From contig NZ_JAKVIM010000002.1 in the NCBI RefSeq assembly GCF_022601715.1, positions 1 to 64,000 of the forward strand: DNA of 64,000 bases. Direction: 5' to 3'. Below are positions 1-8,319 of the stretch, in pieces. Origin of the DNA: Acinetobacter zhairuonensis. Lineage in GTDB: Bacteria > Pseudomonadota > Gammaproteobacteria > Pseudomonadales > Moraxellaceae. The notes below the pieces were generated by a model, which did not search any database, had not been told where the DNA came from, and saw only the letters and a program-made list of their open reading frames with translations. A program made the translations under genes and the position numbers. The number at the start of each line of letters is the position of its first letter. The first letter of the stretch is position 1.

Positions 1-116
1 CCATCGATCAGTTCAGCAGGCTGTCCTGCTGTGCCAAAACCACCAATCATGATGGTTGAGCCGTCGGTGATTTGGGAGAGCACTTCCTCGAGGGATGCCG
101 CACTTTTATCTATCAT
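1..116 (-). CDS. pcaI: 3-oxoadipate CoA-transferase subunit A, N-terminal part (truncated by window edge)
   Basis: Reading the minus strand from an ATG at 116 gives a start MIDKSAASLEEVLSQI followed by GGFGTAGQPAELID, the conserved N-terminus of the alpha subunit of succinyl-CoA:3-oxoadipate CoA-transferase. This enzyme activates beta-ketoadipate in the last steps of protocatechuate/catechol degradation. Only the first 38 codons are in the window. It is divergent from a PcaU-type regulator with 278 bp between the two starts, the arrangement known for the Acinetobacter pca operon. The family (two-component CoA-transferase subunit A) is clear; the choice of pcaI over another CoA-transferase rests on the PcaU neighbour. 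Confidence 0.8.
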   Translation of the reverse strand, partial: MIDKSAASLEEVLSQITDGSTIMIGGFGTAGQPAELID

Positions 117-284
117 TAGATAACTCCATTGTGCATCAAGCAAATTTGAAAAGGCGCGGAAATCTCACTTATACTGGAAGATGATTGAGCTAAAACAACA
201 TTCCCTAGTCTTTTAGTTTGATTTCCTTATGTGTTCATTTTTTATCATTTATGGGGTTTAAGCTAGATGGTCAGACCGGTTATT

Positions 285-319
285 GTTCGATCATCGAACT
301 TTTTTACCTACTATCGAAC
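285..319. promoter_or_regulatory. PcaU operator between pcaI and pcaU
   Basis: A perfect 15-bp palindrome GTTCGATCATCGAAC lies at 285-299, and its right half ATCGAAC is repeated at 313-319, exactly 20 bp (two helical turns) downstream. A palindrome plus a direct repeat separated by about 10 bp is the described architecture of the PcaU/PcaR/PobR IclR-family operators. It lies between the divergent pcaI and pcaU starts, so it should serve both activation of pcaI and autoregulation. Confidence 0.85.
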
Positions 320-394
320 AAAACCTGATTTTTTCAGTCTGATTTCACGCTATAGTAAAAAAAGCGAATACTTAAAAATTTAGGGAAACCAGTC

Positions 395-1219
395 ATGGAT
401 TCGGATTTAAATAAAACTGAAAAGCTGCTGCAAAATAAAGACAATAAAAAAATTATTCGCCATGAAGACTTTGTGGCAGGAATCAGTAAAGGCATGGCTA
501 TTCTGGATTGTTTTGGTGCCGACCGTCATCGCTTGAATATTTCCATGGCTGCCGAACGTACAGGAATGACCCGAGCAGCTGCACGGCGTCATTTACTCAC
601 GCTTGAATATTTAGGCTATTTAGAATCGGATGGTCATTATTTTTATCTGACTCCTAAAATTCTAAAGTTTTCAGGTGCTTATCTGAGTGGCGCACAACTT
701 CCGAAAATCTCTCAACCCCTGCTAAATCTACTCACCAATCAAACATCACTGATTTTTTCCGTGATGGTGCTGGATGGTTATGAAGCCATTACCATTGCCC
801 GTAGTGCAGCACATCAGCAAACAGACCGCGTCAATCCTTATGGTTTACATTTGGGTAACCGCTTGCCTGCACATGCCACCTCTGCAGGTAAAATTTTACT
901 GGCACATTTAGAGCCTAATGAACAGAGCGAATGGCTAGAGAAATATCCACTGCAACGTTTAACCAAATATACCCATACAGACAACGCAACTTTTTTAAAC
1001 TTACTGCATGAGATTAAAGAACAGGATTGGTGCTATTCCAGTGAAGAACATGAATTAGGGGTACATGCACTGGCTGTACCCATTTATGCGCAATCATCCA
1101 AAGTCATTGCTGCACTGAATATTGTGTCTCCAACGACCCGCACCACCAAAGAATACCTGATCCAACATATTCTGCCTTTGTTACAGGAAACGGCGCGGGA
1201 ATTACGCAATATTTTATAA
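395..1219 (+). CDS. pcaU: IclR-family protocatechuate-responsive regulator PcaU
   Basis: A 274-residue IclR-family protein. An N-terminal winged helix-turn-helix (about residues 28-90) includes ISMAAERTGMTRAAARRHLL. The C-terminal effector domain (about 105-270) contains the conserved HATSAGKILLA and GVHALAVPI segments. The family member in Acinetobacter activates the pca-qui operon with protocatechuate and represses itself. Divergent transcription from pcaI and the matching three-half-site operator support PcaU over the paralogue PobR. It is followed by a bidirectional terminator shared with the convergent permease gene. Confidence 0.87.
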   Translation: MDSDLNKTEKLLQNKDNKKIIRHEDFVAGISKGMAILDCFGADRHRLNISMAAERTGMTRAAARRHLLTLEYLGYLESDGHYFYLTPKILKFSGAYLSGAQLPKISQPLLNLLTNQTSLIFSVMVLDGYEAITIARSAAHQQTDRVNPYGLHLGNRLPAHATSAGKILLAHLEPNEQSEWLEKYPLQRLTKYTHTDNATFLNLLHEIKEQDWCYSSEEHELGVHALAVPIYAQSSKVIAALNIVSPTTRTTKEYLIQHILPLLQETARELRNIL

Positions 1220-1281
1220 AAAAGCAGAAGTACACCTTGTGATAGTTAAATGTGCTTGCTTTTTCCATAACCATCTAAAAT

Positions 1282-1314
1282 AAAAAGACCGCTTTAATGA
1301 AGCGGTCTTTTATA
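1282..1314. terminator. Bidirectional terminator between pcaU and permease
   Basis: Stem AAAAGACCGCTT / AAGCGGTCTTTT with a 5-nt loop, flanked by A- and T-tracts, lies between two convergent genes. Confidence 0.85.
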
Positions 1315-1323
1315 TTTAGAGAC

Positions 1324-2646
1324 TCACTCTAATGCCACTTTTTTATAGCTTAATCGGCTATAGAAAAAGATCAGTAAGCCCAATAAATACAAGCATCCTG
1401 ATAACAAAAGCAATGAAACCCCTGCTGCATAAAGCAACCAAGCCGCATAAATCACTGCGACTGCTGCAATCCAAATATGTTTGCTGCGTTTATTCCTGAC
1501 CGATTCTTTTAAATAGAATGCTGAAACCAAGAAATATGGCAAAAGAATCATTACAGATGAAATCAGCAATAATTGCGTGTAGTTCTTGTCAAAGAAGCAC
1601 ACGGCGATGAGGGAAACCTGTACCACAATTGAAGTTAACCATAGCGATGCAATTGGCACACCGTTTTGATTAGTCTTTAAAAACACAGCAGGAAATGCTT
1701 TGTTTTTAGCCGCCAAAAATGGAATTTCTGTGGCGAACAAAGTCCAACTTAAATAAGAAGAACTCACCGAAATAATCAAACCAAGGGTAATAATAATGGT
1801 CCCAGGCAGTCCAATCAGTTGCTCCAAAATGGTTGCCATAGAGGGGTTAGGCATATTGGCAATTTCAGCACGCCCCGTTACCCCATAAGCCAGCACAGTG
1901 ACCATCACATAAAAACTGAGTGCTAACAACACACCCAACACGGTAGCACGACCAATATCACTTCGTTTCTTGGCACGGGAGGATAACACCACTGCCCCTT
2001 CAATCCCTGTAAAAACCCATAGGGTAATGAGCATCAGATTACGGACTTGATCCCAAACCGGCACTTGCAAAGTAAAATCGCTAAAATTCAGTTTAAATAG
2101 ATCCAGTTTAAACGCGACAAAACTACAAGCAATAAAGATCACCAAAGGCACAATCTTGGCAATGGTTGCAATTAAGTTGACCAATGCTGCTTCTTTAATG
2201 CCCTGACTCACCAACCAATGTACAATCCAGACAAAAATGGATGAACCAATCAGCGCATATATCGTATTGCCTTCACCGAAATACACATGTTCAGGACTAT
2301 CGGTAAATAAACCCACACCTGCAAAGGCAATCACAACATATCCGACAATCCCAATGGTGGTACATAACCAATAGCCCCAAGCAGAACAGAAGCCAATCAG
2401 TTCACCAAAGCCCTCTCGGGCATAGTTATAAATACCACCATCAAGGTCAGGGCGTTGTCGGGTTAAAAAAAGCAGTGCAAAGGCTAGGAAAAGAATGCCG
2501 ACTCCAGTAATGAGCCAAGCAAGCAGTAATGCCTGACCATTTGCCACTGCAGCCATATTTTGTGGCAGGCTAAATACTCCCGAACCCACCATAGAACTAA
2601 ACACTAAGGCGGTGAGGGAAAGTAAGCCAATTTTAGCTGTAGACAT
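1324..2646 (-). CDS. APC-family amino-acid permease/antiporter
   Basis: A 440-residue membrane protein with about 12 hydrophobic segments. The N-terminal SMVGSGVFSLPQNMA is the helix-breaking substrate-binding motif of the basic amino acid/polyamine antiporter (APA) branch. GIEGAVVLSSRAKKRSDIG in the middle is also typical of ArcD/YdgI-like exchangers. It lies 9 nt downstream of a homocysteine S-methyltransferase on the same strand, so the two are probably one operon and the transporter may supply or export a methionine-related or basic amino acid. Substrate cannot be read from sequence. It is not of the MmuP (AAT) type that usually accompanies MmuM. Confidence 0.8.
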   Translation of the reverse strand: MSTAKIGLLSLTALVFSSMVGSGVFSLPQNMAAVANGQALLLAWLITGVGILFLAFALLFLTRQRPDLDGGIYNYAREGFGELIGFCSAWGYWLCTTIGIVGYVVIAFAGVGLFTDSPEHVYFGEGNTIYALIGSSIFVWIVHWLVSQGIKEAALVNLIATIAKIVPLVIFIACSFVAFKLDLFKLNFSDFTLQVPVWDQVRNLMLITLWVFTGIEGAVVLSSRAKKRSDIGRATVLGVLLALSFYVMVTVLAYGVTGRAEIANMPNPSMATILEQLIGLPGTIIITLGLIISVSSSYLSWTLFATEIPFLAAKNKAFPAVFLKTNQNGVPIASLWLTSIVVQVSLIAVCFFDKNYTQLLLISSVMILLPYFLVSAFYLKESVRNKRSKHIWIAAVAVIYAAWLLYAAGVSLLLLSGCLYLLGLLIFFYSRLSYKKVALE

Positions 2647-2655
2647 AGGAAAGTA

Positions 2656-3534
2656 TTACTGTTTAAAAAATTGAGAAAGTTCTGCAATATGTTCAGGACC
2701 AATACCACAGCAGCCCCCAATTAAAGTTGCACCTGCGGCTTGCCATTGTCGTGCAAAGTTCAAATACAACTCAGGATTCAGATCGGCACGGATTTCATCC
2801 AAACCATCATTTGCAGTGGCTTCGCTGTTCTGTGGAGGAAAGGCATTGGCATAAGCCCCAATTTGCACTGTCTCAGGCAAGAGTGTCTTAATTTCTCGAA
2901 TGGCTTGTAATACCACTTCTGGCTGACAACAATTAAACAATACAGCATTCACATTCAAACGTGTAATCAGCTCAGCAGCTTGTTCTAGGCTTTCACCCGA
3001 ACGCAACAAAGGATGTTCAAGTCGAATTTCATCTTGCAAGGTAAACGAGACCCAAAATTCACGGTCATCTTGCGGTAATAACGCATGTACTGTTTCAACT
3101 TCTTTAAGACAAGATTGTGTCTCTGCCAGCCAAAAATCTACATCTGGCGAAAGCGCTGCAATAATTGGCTTTGCTAAAGTTTGAGCTTCAGCTTCTTTGA
3201 ATAAGTCAGCACGGTAAGAACCAAATAACGGCGGCAGACAACCCGCGATGCGAACATCTTTACCACTCTCTGCCACAGCATTTTTCGCCTGCGTTACCGC
3301 AACTTTCACCAAGCTCGTCACTTCATTTGCAAAGCGTTGCTCACCAATATGAAATGGAACCACCGCATAATTATTGGTGGTGATGACTTCTGCACCCGCT
3401 TTAATAAAGTCTAAATGAACCTGTTTAACAATTTCTGGCGCTTCCGTTAAAGCCAAAGCCGACCATTCAGGTTGTCTAAAAGGTGCGCCTCTACGCGCAA
3501 GCTCACGACCGAAACCACCATCTAATATTTTCAT
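2656..3534 (-). CDS. Homocysteine S-methyltransferase family protein
   Basis: A 292-residue single-domain protein starting MKILDGGFGRELARRG, the family's N-terminal barrel motif. The zinc-binding cysteines are present: one in LFNCCQPEVV (about residue 202) and the CC pair in LIGGCCGIGPEHI near the C-terminus. Members transfer a methyl group from S-methylmethionine (or a related sulfonium donor) to homocysteine to give methionine. It is the first gene of an operon with the amino-acid permease. It resembles MmuM, but the methyl donor is not proven, so no symbol is given. Confidence 0.82.
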   Translation of the reverse strand: MKILDGGFGRELARRGAPFRQPEWSALALTEAPEIVKQVHLDFIKAGAEVITTNNYAVVPFHIGEQRFANEVTSLVKVAVTQAKNAVAESGKDVRIAGCLPPLFGSYRADLFKEAEAQTLAKPIIAALSPDVDFWLAETQSCLKEVETVHALLPQDDREFWVSFTLQDEIRLEHPLLRSGESLEQAAELITRLNVNAVLFNCCQPEVVLQAIREIKTLLPETVQIGAYANAFPPQNSEATANDGLDEIRADLNPELYLNFARQWQAAGATLIGGCCGIGPEHIAELSQFFKQ

Positions 3535-3842
3535 AAAGTTAAGTTATATTAAAGAAAGATGCTGATTATAGAGAATTTCTGAAAAGTATTAATGCTTGAA
3601 TCCTCCAAACAATATCTTTATTTCAGCTAATCAAAATTCATTTTTCTAATAATTAAAGTCCATAATCTACATGCTAAATGCATCAGCTTCATTCAAAATC
3701 ATGGTAATTAGGAAACATAAAAATCACGAATGTATCATTCAACAAATGATTTTCTTCATTGTGAAAGAATCTTCCAGCAAAATGCTAGATCAACAAAAAC
3801 CCATGCTGAATCAAGCTAAAATAAATTAATCCAGTACCAATA
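3535..3842. other. 308-bp intergenic region, divergent promoters expected
   Basis: AT-rich spacer between divergent genes. I see no ORF, strong hairpin or recognisable operator. Promoters for the methyltransferase and the ChrA-like gene must lie here. Confidence 0.5.
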
Positions 3843-3869
3843 ATGCTGTATGACCTCTCAGGCAAGCCC

Positions 3870-5222
3870 ATGAATCAACCTCCTCTACCACCCTCCGAAA
3901 GTTCAGATGTCCAGACTATTCCTTTTTGGAACGCCCTAAAATTTTGGTGGAAATTGGGTTGGATCAGTTTCGGTGGTCCAGCGGGGCAAATTGCATTAAT
4001 GCATCAGGAGCTGGTGGAAAACAAAAAATGGATTTCTGAAAAACGTTTTTTACATGCACTCAATTACTGCATGTTGTTACCTGGTCCAGAAGCACAACAA
4101 TTGGCGACCTATATTGGCTGGTTAATGCATAAAACCATGGGGGCGCTTGTGGCTGGGCTGCTGTTTATTTTGCCTTCATTGTTTTTAATCATCGGGCTTT
4201 CTTGGATTTACATTCAGTTTGGTGATGTTCCCTTCATTGCGGGCTTATTTTATGGCATTAAGCCTGCGGTCACGGCGATTGTGTTTCACGCCACCTATCG
4301 TATTGCCAAACGTTCATTAAAAAATAGAATTTTATGGATAATTGCCGCTATGGCTTTTATCTCAATTTTTATCCTCAAGCTGCCCTTCCCGTTAATTATT
4401 TTAGCGGCTGCCCTTCTAGGCTTTATTTTGGGTCAATATTTCCCGCAATATTTAAGTGACACTTCACAACACGCCACACCAACTCAAGATTATGGTCCAG
4501 CCTATATTGATGATCATACTCCTACGCCAGCACATGCCATGTTCAAATGGTCACGGCTGTTCAAAGTCGTGCTATTTGGTGCAATCTTATGGTGTCTACC
4601 CATGTTGAGCTTAAGTCTCAGTTTGGGATGGGAGCATCCTTATACGCAAATGGCTTGGTTTTTTACCAAAGCCGCTTTACTGACCTTTGGCGGTGCTTAT
4701 GCGGTCTTGCCTTATGTGTATCAGGGTGCTGTGCATCATTATGGCTGGCTCAGTGCCAGTCAAATGATCGATGGTCTGGCTTTAGGTGAAAGCACCCCGG
4801 GGCCTTTAATTATGATTGTTGCCTATGTCGGGTTTTTAGGCGGATTTAGTCAAGCTGTACTCGGCAATGAGCATGTGTTTTTGGCAGGTGTCATCGGGGC
4901 TTGTATCGCGACTTGGTTTACCTTTTTATTTTCATTTATTTTTATTTTAGCTGGTGCACCCCTAATTGAATCTACACAGCATCAAATCAAGTTAACCGCA
5001 CCCTTAACCGCCATTACCGCAGCGGTGGTGGGTGTGATTCTGAATCTGGCATTATTTTTTGCCTATCATGTGTTGTGGCCGCAAGGCTTTTCGGCAGAGC
5101 TCGACTGGATTGCCCTACTCTTAACTCTAATGGCAACTGCCTTACTGTTCTATTTTGAATGGAATGTAATGAAAGTGCTGTTCATCTCTGCGGTTTTGGG
5201 CTTGCTGGTTTATCTCTTTTAG
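3870..5222 (+). CDS. chrA: Chromate transporter family protein (long-chain ChrA)
   Basis: A membrane protein of about 450 residues with the internal duplication of long-chain CHR proteins. The first half carries SFGGPAGQIALMH and LPGPEAQQLATYIG. The second half carries the equivalent TFGGAYAVLPYVYQG and ESTPGPLIMIVAYVG. Characterised ChrA proteins export chromate using the membrane potential. An in-frame ATG at 3843 would add nine residues, but neither start has a strong ribosome site; 3870 gives the usual length. There is no chrB or chrF beside it. The gene stands alone, so a role in chromate rather than another oxyanion is by family only. Confidence 0.82.
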   Translation: MNQPPLPPSESSDVQTIPFWNALKFWWKLGWISFGGPAGQIALMHQELVENKKWISEKRFLHALNYCMLLPGPEAQQLATYIGWLMHKTMGALVAGLLFILPSLFLIIGLSWIYIQFGDVPFIAGLFYGIKPAVTAIVFHATYRIAKRSLKNRILWIIAAMAFISIFILKLPFPLIILAAALLGFILGQYFPQYLSDTSQHATPTQDYGPAYIDDHTPTPAHAMFKWSRLFKVVLFGAILWCLPMLSLSLSLGWEHPYTQMAWFFTKAALLTFGGAYAVLPYVYQGAVHHYGWLSASQMIDGLALGESTPGPLIMIVAYVGFLGGFSQAVLGNEHVFLAGVIGACIATWFTFLFSFIFILAGAPLIESTQHQIKLTAPLTAITAAVVGVILNLALFFAYHVLWPQGFSAELDWIALLLTLMATALLFYFEWNVMKVLFISAVLGLLVYLF

Positions 5223-5338
5223 GGGAATGATTCAGTCTGAAAATGGATTTGATCCAATATCATCTCGCATGATTATTTCCATCGGACTTAATACAGAAAA
5301 TTTAAACCTGCTCACTTGAGTTGTTGGTTTTTAAGGCA

Positions 5339-5356
5339 TTGGCATCCATTTTGCTT
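5339..5356 (+). promoter_or_regulatory. Sigma-54 promoter of the importer/oxygenase operon
   Basis: TTGGCATCCATTTTGCTT has GG at 5341-5342 and GC at 5353-5354 separated by exactly 10 bp, matching the -24/-12 consensus TGGCAC-N5-TTGC. The expected start point is near 5366, inside the operator that follows. The leader would precede the permease start at 5405. Confidence 0.72.
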
Positions 5357-5360
5357 AAAA

Positions 5361-5388
5361 GTATTACGCTTTTAAAAATTCGTAATAC
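5361..5388. promoter_or_regulatory. NikR-type dyad operator, copy 1
   Basis: GTATTA at 5361-5366 and TAATAC at 5383-5388 are separated by 16 bp. With flanking bases the perfect arms are AGTATTACG and CGTAATACT, 12 bp apart. It overlaps the predicted sigma-54 start point and ends just before the Shine-Dalgarno AGGTGG of the permease. The same dyad occurs at 18728-18755 and, with one mismatch, at 11247-11274. Confidence 0.8.
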
Positions 5389-5404
5389 TAGGTGGGCAAG
5401 CACT

Positions 5405-6349
5405 ATGGGCTATGTTGCAACTGAACTTAACCACAAAAACAAGCTGATTCTGGGCTTTTGCTCGTTTCTCATTCCAATCTTAATCTGGTGTGCGGTTAGC
5501 TATTTACCCTTTATTTGGCATCCACAAGTTCAAATTACCGATTCTGGCAGTGTGTCTTACTTCCAAGTCGACAGTCGGGTCGATAAAACTCTGTTCTATA
5601 ATGAAGCACAAAGTGCAGTCAATCAGGGTGATGCGCCACCTCAAGGCAAACTGGTCAATCCCATTTATCTGCCTGCACCCGATGAAGTTGCAACCGCATT
5701 ATTTACCGCTTTTACCACCCCACCTGTGCAAGCGGATGCGCCTTGGTTTCATCAAAGTCTCTGGCATAGTATCAAGCTGGTGTTTACCGCTTTTTTCTTA
5801 TCTTCTTTAGTCGGTATTCCTTTAGGCATTTTGTGTGGTTTCTCATTCAAAATTTCAACACTGACCGAACCTTTTGTCGAGTTCTTCCGTTACCTTCCGG
5901 CACCTGCTTTTGGCGCACTGGCGGTTGCCATTCTTGGCATTAATGATGCACCTAAAGTCGCAATTATTGTAATTGGCACGCTGTTCCAACAAATCCTGAT
6001 TATTGCCAATACTACACGCATGGTCGATCGCGGTTTGATTGAAGCAGGCTATACCCTTGGCACCAATAAAATGAAAAGCCTATTCCATGTGGTGATTCCT
6101 GCTGCAATGCCCGATATATACCGTGATTTACGCGTATTACTGGGTTGGGCATGGACCTATTTAATTGTGTCTGAATTGATTGGCACCACCTCGGGGATCA
6201 CTTGGTTTATTACCCAACAAGCGCGCTACCAAAATTTTGACAATGTCTATGCCGCCATCCTGATTATTGGTGTGATTGGACTGGTCTGTGACGTAATTTT
6301 AATGAAACTGGGCGAACGCATGTTCACATGGAAAGCAGGAGCAAAATAA
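5405..6349 (+). CDS. ABC transporter permease, nitrate/taurine (SsuC/TauC) type
   Basis: A 314-residue inner-membrane permease of the nitrate/sulfonate/taurine importer class. The core inner-membrane domain (about residues 125-310) includes the EAA loop-like EAGYTLGTNKMKSLFHVVIPAAMPDI. A long insert after the first membrane helix (about 30-100) is likely periplasmic. I place the start at ATG 5405, with AGGTGG at 5390-5395. A TTG at 5321 would put the operator and promoter inside the gene. The stop codon overlaps the ATPase start (TAATG). Substrate unknown; neighbours suggest a nitrogen compound. Confidence 0.85.
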   Translation: MGYVATELNHKNKLILGFCSFLIPILIWCAVSYLPFIWHPQVQITDSGSVSYFQVDSRVDKTLFYNEAQSAVNQGDAPPQGKLVNPIYLPAPDEVATALFTAFTTPPVQADAPWFHQSLWHSIKLVFTAFFLSSLVGIPLGILCGFSFKISTLTEPFVEFFRYLPAPAFGALAVAILGINDAPKVAIIVIGTLFQQILIIANTTRMVDRGLIEAGYTLGTNKMKSLFHVVIPAAMPDIYRDLRVLLGWAWTYLIVSELIGTTSGITWFITQQARYQNFDNVYAAILIIGVIGLVCDVILMKLGERMFTWKAGAK

Positions 6350-7233
6350 TGACGACCCACTCAAATTTTGATGCGAAACAACATTTTGAACAGATTTATC
6401 AACGCCCTGTGATTTTAGAAGCCAAACAACTCACGCAAGTATTTCAGCATGGCAAGACCCAACGGACTATCTTGAATCAACTGGATCTTAAAATTCATAA
6501 GCGCGAGTTTATCTGTGTCATTGGTCCTTCAGGTTGTGGTAAATCGACTTTTAGCCGTGTGGTGGCGGGACTCGACCCCTATCACAGCGGTGAATTATTG
6601 GTGGATGGTTTGCCTATTACTGGACCAAGTCCTGAACGTGGCATGGTGTTTCAGGGTTATACCCTGTTTCCGTGGAAAACCGTAAAAGAAAACGTGATGT
6701 TCGGTCCACTAATGAAAGGTGCCAGTCATGCCTCCGCAGAAGCACATGCGCGGGAATGGATTAATATTATCGGCTTAGAAAAATATGAAAATCAGTACCC
6801 GCACCAACTTTCAGGCGGGATGAAACAACGGGTTGCGATTGCCCGCGCACTGGTCAATCAACCGAAAATATTGCTCATGGATGAACCTTTTGGTGCACTC
6901 GACCCGCATACCCGACAAAAAATGCAAAGGCATTTAATGGATTTATGGCAGAACATCGACATCACCATTATTTTTGTTACCCATGATATGGACGAAGCCA
7001 TTTTACTGGCAGATCGAATTGTCGCACTAAAAGCCAATCCAGGGGAAATTAAAGAAATTATTGAGGTGGATTTACCGCGACCACGCAATGCAGAACTGAT
7101 GCTTACGCCCGAATTTAAACGCTTACGCGAACGTGTCGATGCCTTGGTCCATGCACAGGAAGATGAACTCGATCCCGCACTTGAAGAACTGCCTAAAATT
7201 CCACGTATGACACAAGTCAGTACACACAAATAA
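6349..7233 (+). CDS. ABC transporter ATP-binding protein, nitrate/taurine (SsuB/TauB) type
   Basis: A 294-residue ATPase. Walker A is GPSGCGKST, the Q-loop GMVFQGYTLFPWKTV, the signature LSGGMKQRVAIARAL, Walker B ILLMDEPFGALD, and the switch histidine sits in THDMDEA. The ATG at 6349 has AGGAG about 9 nt upstream and overlaps the permease stop by one base, so translation is coupled. An upstream ATG at 6328 would add seven residues. With the permease and the binding protein at 9617-10639 it makes a complete importer, although the binding protein is on the other strand. Confidence 0.9.
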   Translation: MTTHSNFDAKQHFEQIYQRPVILEAKQLTQVFQHGKTQRTILNQLDLKIHKREFICVIGPSGCGKSTFSRVVAGLDPYHSGELLVDGLPITGPSPERGMVFQGYTLFPWKTVKENVMFGPLMKGASHASAEAHAREWINIIGLEKYENQYPHQLSGGMKQRVAIARALVNQPKILLMDEPFGALDPHTRQKMQRHLMDLWQNIDITIIFVTHDMDEAILLADRIVALKANPGEIKEIIEVDLPRPRNAELMLTPEFKRLRERVDALVHAQEDELDPALEELPKIPRMTQVSTHK

Positions 7234-7314
7234 GACACTTATAAATAATCATAACCTTTGGGACGACCCAAAGTGTTGAACAATACGTTGGACGACCAAC
7301 TTTTGGTGATGATC

Positions 7315-8319
7315 ATGCAATCGGATTATGTATTACCACTGGTAGAAATTTCAAAACTCAACAGCCCCAATCTTGAAGATCGTTCATCTGTTGCACAGGC
7401 ACTCGATCAAGCCTGTAAAGAAGTCGGATTTTTATATTTAAAAGGTGAGCAATTCCAACCCGAACTCTTTGAGAATTTATGTCGGATTAGTGCGCAATAT
7501 TTTGCCCGTGAAGAGCACATTAAAATGCAGCACTACATTGGTTTTTCCGAAAATCATAGTGGCTATGTTCCGATTGGAGAGGAACAATTTGTCAAAAATG
7601 TCTATGACCTTAAAGAATCTTATGATGTGAATTATGACTATTTGGGCACAGAACAACGGCGCCCTTTAGTGGGACCGACCCAGTGGCCCGAAGATGCAGA
7701 ATTTAAACAGCATGTATCGGAGTATTATCAACATCTAAAAGATATTGGTCAGCAATTGTTCCAGTGTTTTGCTCTAGCCCTAGGTTTAAAGGAAACCTAT
7801 TTTGATGCACATATTGCCCATGCGCCAAGTCAACTGCGACTGATTCACTATCCGTTCAATCCACAGGCACAAGACCAAGAAGGTATGGGAGCACATACCG
7901 ATTATGAATGTTTTACCTTACTCCTTCCGACAGCGCCTGGTCTACAAGTTCTGAATAAACAAGGGGAATGGATCGATATTCCCTTACTTGAAAACACATT
8001 AGTGATGAACATTGGTGACATGATGGAAATTCTGTCCAATGGACGTTACTTAGCCACCAAACATCGTGTGAAAAAAGTGCAACAAGAGCGTTATTCCTTC
8101 CCGTTATTCTTCTCGTGTGATTACGACTATGTGATTCAACCTGTGATCGATACCGATCAACCTCTTTATGCCCCTTTGAAAGGCGGTGAACACCTATTCA
8201 ATCAAACTGCACAGACCTTTCATTATTTAAAGCAAAAAGTCGCATCGGGGGAAATCGTGCTGCAAAATGCACGTCCGTTGTATTCCTTTGGTCTCAATGA
8301 ACAAAAGGAATTGTCATGA
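7315..8319 (+). CDS. 2-oxoglutarate/Fe(II) oxygenase, isopenicillin N synthase-like
   Basis: About 334 residues. The N-terminal DIOX_N-like region includes QACKEVGFLYLKG, followed by the double-stranded beta-helix core. The iron triad is intact (from this start): H194 and D196 in GAHTDYE and H250 in TKHRV. R259 and S261 in RYSFP are the residues that bind the 2-oxoglutarate carboxylate in this superfamily. The family also contains ethylene-forming and guanidino-compound hydroxylating enzymes, so release of guanidine from a substituted guanidine is an attractive guess given the riboswitch operon nearby. I choose ATG 7315 (GGTGA five bases upstream); ATG 7309 and TTG 7258 are alternatives. Its 3' end overlaps the next gene by 4 bp. 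Confidence 0.8.
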   Translation: MQSDYVLPLVEISKLNSPNLEDRSSVAQALDQACKEVGFLYLKGEQFQPELFENLCRISAQYFAREEHIKMQHYIGFSENHSGYVPIGEEQFVKNVYDLKESYDVNYDYLGTEQRRPLVGPTQWPEDAEFKQHVSEYYQHLKDIGQQLFQCFALALGLKETYFDAHIAHAPSQLRLIHYPFNPQAQDQEGMGAHTDYECFTLLLPTAPGLQVLNKQGEWIDIPLLENTLVMNIGDMMEILSNGRYLATKHRVKKVQQERYSFPLFFSCDYDYVIQPVIDTDQPLYAPLKGGEHLFNQTAQTFHYLKQKVASGEIVLQNARPLYSFGLNEQKELS

